DNA of 6,619 bases from Chloroflexota bacterium (GTDB lineage: Bacteria > Chloroflexota > Ktedonobacteria > Ktedonobacterales > Ktedonobacteraceae), in assembly GCA_021828635.1 (NCBI GenBank), contig JAJZEJ010000246.1:1-6619 (forward strand), given 5' to 3'. Below, piece after piece: positions 5,199 through 6,619 of the stretch. The notes beneath the pieces were generated by a model. That model saw only the letters and a program-made list of their open reading frames with translations. It did no database searches and was not told the origin of the DNA. Within the stretch, counting starts at the first letter, position 1. Every line of letters begins with the position of its first letter. A program made the position numbers and the translations under genes.

Positions 5199-5307
5199 GG
5201 GCATACATTCTGTATCATCCGTTTTGAGCGTACCTGCTCATGTGCTATTTTGTGTGTGGACGGGGAAGCTAAAACATATATGGATTTTATTAAAAGGAAA
5301 GGTATTC

Positions 5308-5577
5308 ATGGAGCCACTCGATACAGATTTTGAAGTTGTTGCGCGTGAATCTGCGTCACGCCGCCGCCGCTCTCTCTCAGCTAATGCACGCTATAATATT
5401 TTGCTTATTTTTCCGGCGCTTGGTGTAGTATGGTTGCTGTACCTGATCGGCGCGGCAGCTTTCCAATGGCCTGTGACCGGTGTGGTGAATGGAGTCATGA
5501 CACTCATGATCTTCCTGTTCATTCTCGCGGCCCTCGGCCTCTTCTGGGCTTCTGCCCCGCGTCGCCGCCAGGAGTAA
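5308..5577 (+). CDS. Small two-helix membrane protein, function unknown
   Basis: This 89-residue protein has a polar N-terminus with an arginine cluster (SRRRRS, 17-22), a first hydrophobic segment at about 30-52 (ILLIFPALGVVWLLYLIGAAAF), a short loop (QWPVTG), a second hydrophobic segment at about 59-82 (MTLMIFLFILAALGLFW) and a basic end (APRRRQE). By the positive-inside rule both termini face the cytoplasm. I recognise no family, and small helical-hairpin proteins have many roles. The ATG at 5308 is chosen because AGGAAAGG stands five bases upstream. A longer frame from a TTG at 5224 would add 28 residues with no ribosome-binding site. A consensus promoter and a structured leader lie upstream, and a long inverted repeat follows 13 bp after the stop. 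Confidence 0.75.
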   Translation: MEPLDTDFEVVARESASRRRRSLSANARYNILLIFPALGVVWLLYLIGAAAFQWPVTGVVNGVMTLMIFLFILAALGLFWASAPRRRQE

Positions 5578-5590
5578 CAACGGTCAAATA

Positions 5591-5671
5591 CTGTAGGGAC
5601 CGATGTATCGTGTCCGCGTTTGGATGTTATGATGCTTGGGCAATGCGGACACGATACATCGGTCCCTACGG
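5591..5671. repeat. REP/BIME-like element: 25-bp perfect inverted repeat with GTAG ends
   Basis: The left arm (5593-5617) starts GTAGGGACCGATG and the right arm (5645-5669) is its exact reverse complement, ending CATCGGTCCCTAC. As RNA the pairing extends to 30 bp (5591-5620 with 5642-5671, two G-U pairs) around a 21-base loop. Each arm is itself nearly palindromic: GGAC (5597-5600) pairs with GTCC (5612-5615) and CGAT with ATCG, with one bulged T. A GTAG tetranucleotide at the foot of an imperfect palindrome, present as two head-to-head copies, is the architecture of REP sequences paired in a BIME. The element sits exactly between two convergent genes, and TTTTT at 5674-5678 makes it a plausible terminator for the plus-strand gene. 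Confidence 0.75.
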
Positions 5672-5678
5672 CATTTTT
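5591..5678 (+). terminator. Rho-independent terminator function of the inverted repeat
   Basis: The 30-bp RNA stem (5591-5671) is followed after two bases by five T (5674-5678), placed 13 bp after the stop of the small membrane protein gene. On the minus strand the same stem directly follows the stop of the BtuF-like gene (5677-5679), but only a weak T-rich tract follows, so termination in that direction would rest on the stem. Confidence 0.5.
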
Positions 5679-6619
5679 AGGCGCTTTTGACGATTCGCTG
5701 AAAAAAACGCGCTTCCGGCTCTACTTCTACATCTTCTTCCCAAAGTGCATATGCCAGCATTTCAGCCGACTCGACCAGGCGCGGACCCGAACGATTGAGA
5801 TAATAATTCCCGTCAATTACGTAGACACGTCCATTGCGCACCGCACGCAACTCTGACCAGCCAGAATGCTGCTGCAAAAGCGGCACATCATCCATTGTAC
5901 GCTCAAGCGAAAAACCACAGGGAGAAAGAATCACTACATCGGGGTCTGCATGGCGTAGTTCTTCCCAAGCGAGCCAGGGTGAATGCACGCCCACTTCGCC
6001 AAAAACGTTTTTCCCACCGGCATAGGCTACCAGTTCAGGTGTCCAGTTACCCGCTGCCATCAATGGGTCAAGCCATTCCAACACTGCTACACGAGGCCGA
6101 CCTGTCTTCTCGGCAAGATTATTCGTGAGCTGTTGCAGTCTATCAAGGCGCTGTTGATAGCTCTCAACGAGGTGTTGTGCCTGCTCACTACGTCCAAGCG
6201 CCTGTCCTACGCGCAGCAGATCTTCCCACACGTCGCTGAGCCGATAGGGCGTTAGTGAGACGATACGTGGTTGCAGGCCCGTCACCTGCCGCAAGGCTTG
6301 CATCACATCGCGCTCGCTGACGGCACAAACCTCACATTGTGTCTGCGTGAAGATGATATCAGGCTGCAATTGTTGCAACAGTTCTACATCGATGCGATAA
6401 ATGCTCAGTGCTTTTAAGGCGTTTTCCTGGACACTCTGCTTGTTGTATGCCAATTGTTTAATCTGGGCATCAATCTCACGGCTACTACCCTCAACATTGA
6501 TCTGTACTGTGCTGACCAGTGGCAATTTCAGCACCTCTGGCGGATAGTCGCATTCGTGAGAGCGTCCCACCATCTGATCCAGGCAACCGAGGGCGGCGAT
6601 CATCTCGGTCGCACTGGCT
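5677..6619 (-). CDS. BtuF-like cobalamin-binding / ABC substrate-binding protein (N-terminus beyond window)
   Basis: The minus-strand frame runs off the right edge; the visible 313 residues include the stop at 5677-5679. An ATG at 6601-6603 is internal, because the upstream codons read ASATE, completing the family motif (P)SATEMIAALG. Further signatures are VGRSHECDYP, TQTQCEVCAVSERDV, LTPYRLSDVWEDLLRVGQALG, VLEWLDPLMAAGNWTPELVAYAGG, HSPWLAWEEL and DVVILSPCGFSLERT. This is the type III (helical backbone) binding-protein fold of the BtuF branch (COG0614), associated with cobalamin or other corrinoid/metal-chelate capture. Any signal peptide or lipobox would lie beyond the edge, so export cannot be judged; some members of this SHECDYP branch lack one. 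No BtuC/BtuD gene is visible. The end is convergent with the small membrane protein gene. Confidence 0.9.
   Translation of the reverse strand, partial: ASATEMIAALGCLDQMVGRSHECDYPPEVLKLPLVSTVQINVEGSSREIDAQIKQLAYNKQSVQENALKALSIYRIDVELLQQLQPDIIFTQTQCEVCAVSERDVMQALRQVTGLQPRIVSLTPYRLSDVWEDLLRVGQALGRSEQAQHLVESYQQRLDRLQQLTNNLAEKTGRPRVAVLEWLDPLMAAGNWTPELVAYAGGKNVFGEVGVHSPWLAWEELRHADPDVVILSPCGFSLERTMDDVPLLQQHSGWSELRAVRNGRVYVIDGNYYLNRSGPRLVESAEMLAYALWEEDVEVEPEARFFQRIVKSA

Noticed and set aside
5224..5307. Upstream TTG start extending the small membrane protein by 28 residues
   Set aside because: No ribosome-binding site precedes 5224, while AGGAAAGG stands five bases before the ATG at 5308. The extra residues would come from the structured leader.
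6601..6603. ATG as the start of the BtuF-like gene
   Set aside because: Upstream codons continue the conserved (P)SATEMI motif, so this methionine is internal and the gene runs off the window.
1..6619. CRISPR array, tRNA, rRNA, insertion sequence or toxin-antitoxin pair
   Set aside because: No regularly spaced direct repeats, cloverleaf sequences, transposase motifs or paired small toxin/antitoxin frames were seen on either strand.

Overview
The window is bacterial chromosomal DNA of moderate GC content. It most resembles a Chloroflexota genome of the Ktedonobacteria type. This placement is an inference from protein style, from the rpsP-khpA-rimM gene order, and from the mix of MDR dehydrogenase, Tat-dependent binding protein, geranylgeranyl-reductase-like flavoprotein and cytoplasmic-style BtuF. 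No marker in the window proves it.

Layout. (1) Positions 1-401 carry the 3' end of a medium-chain zinc-type dehydrogenase (+). It is followed after 81 bp by a complete NMT1/SsuA/TauA-like substrate-binding protein with a twin-arginine signal (483-1718, +). (2) After a convergent 130-bp gap with an inverted repeat comes a geranylgeranyl-reductase-family FAD oxidoreductase on the minus strand (1849-3051). (3) A 374-bp divergent intergenic region holds a strong extended -10 promoter and a structured leader for the translation cluster rpsP (S16), khpA (KH-domain RNA-binding protein) and rimM (16S processing factor), 3426-4661. The usual next genes, trmD and rplS, do not follow. (4) In their place is a small unrecognised gene (4841-5062) with a very strong ribosome-binding site, preceded by a promoter-like site inside an inverted repeat and followed by a weak intrinsic terminator. 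(5) A consensus TATAAT promoter at 5128 starts a roughly 165-nt leader with a perfect 10-bp hairpin, reading into a small two-helix membrane protein (5308-5577). (6) Next is a 25-bp perfect inverted repeat (30 bp as RNA) whose arms begin with GTAG and are each nearly palindromic, like a pair of REP elements (BIME). It lies between two convergent genes. (7) The window ends inside a BtuF-like cobalamin-binding protein on the minus strand, whose start lies beyond the right edge.

The S16/KhpA/RimM genes form a ribosome-assembly operon. The other genes are a mosaic of transport and redox functions with no visible common pathway. The most notable non-coding signals are the REP/BIME-like element, the structured leader upstream of the small membrane protein, and the regulatory DNA around the small gene after rimM.
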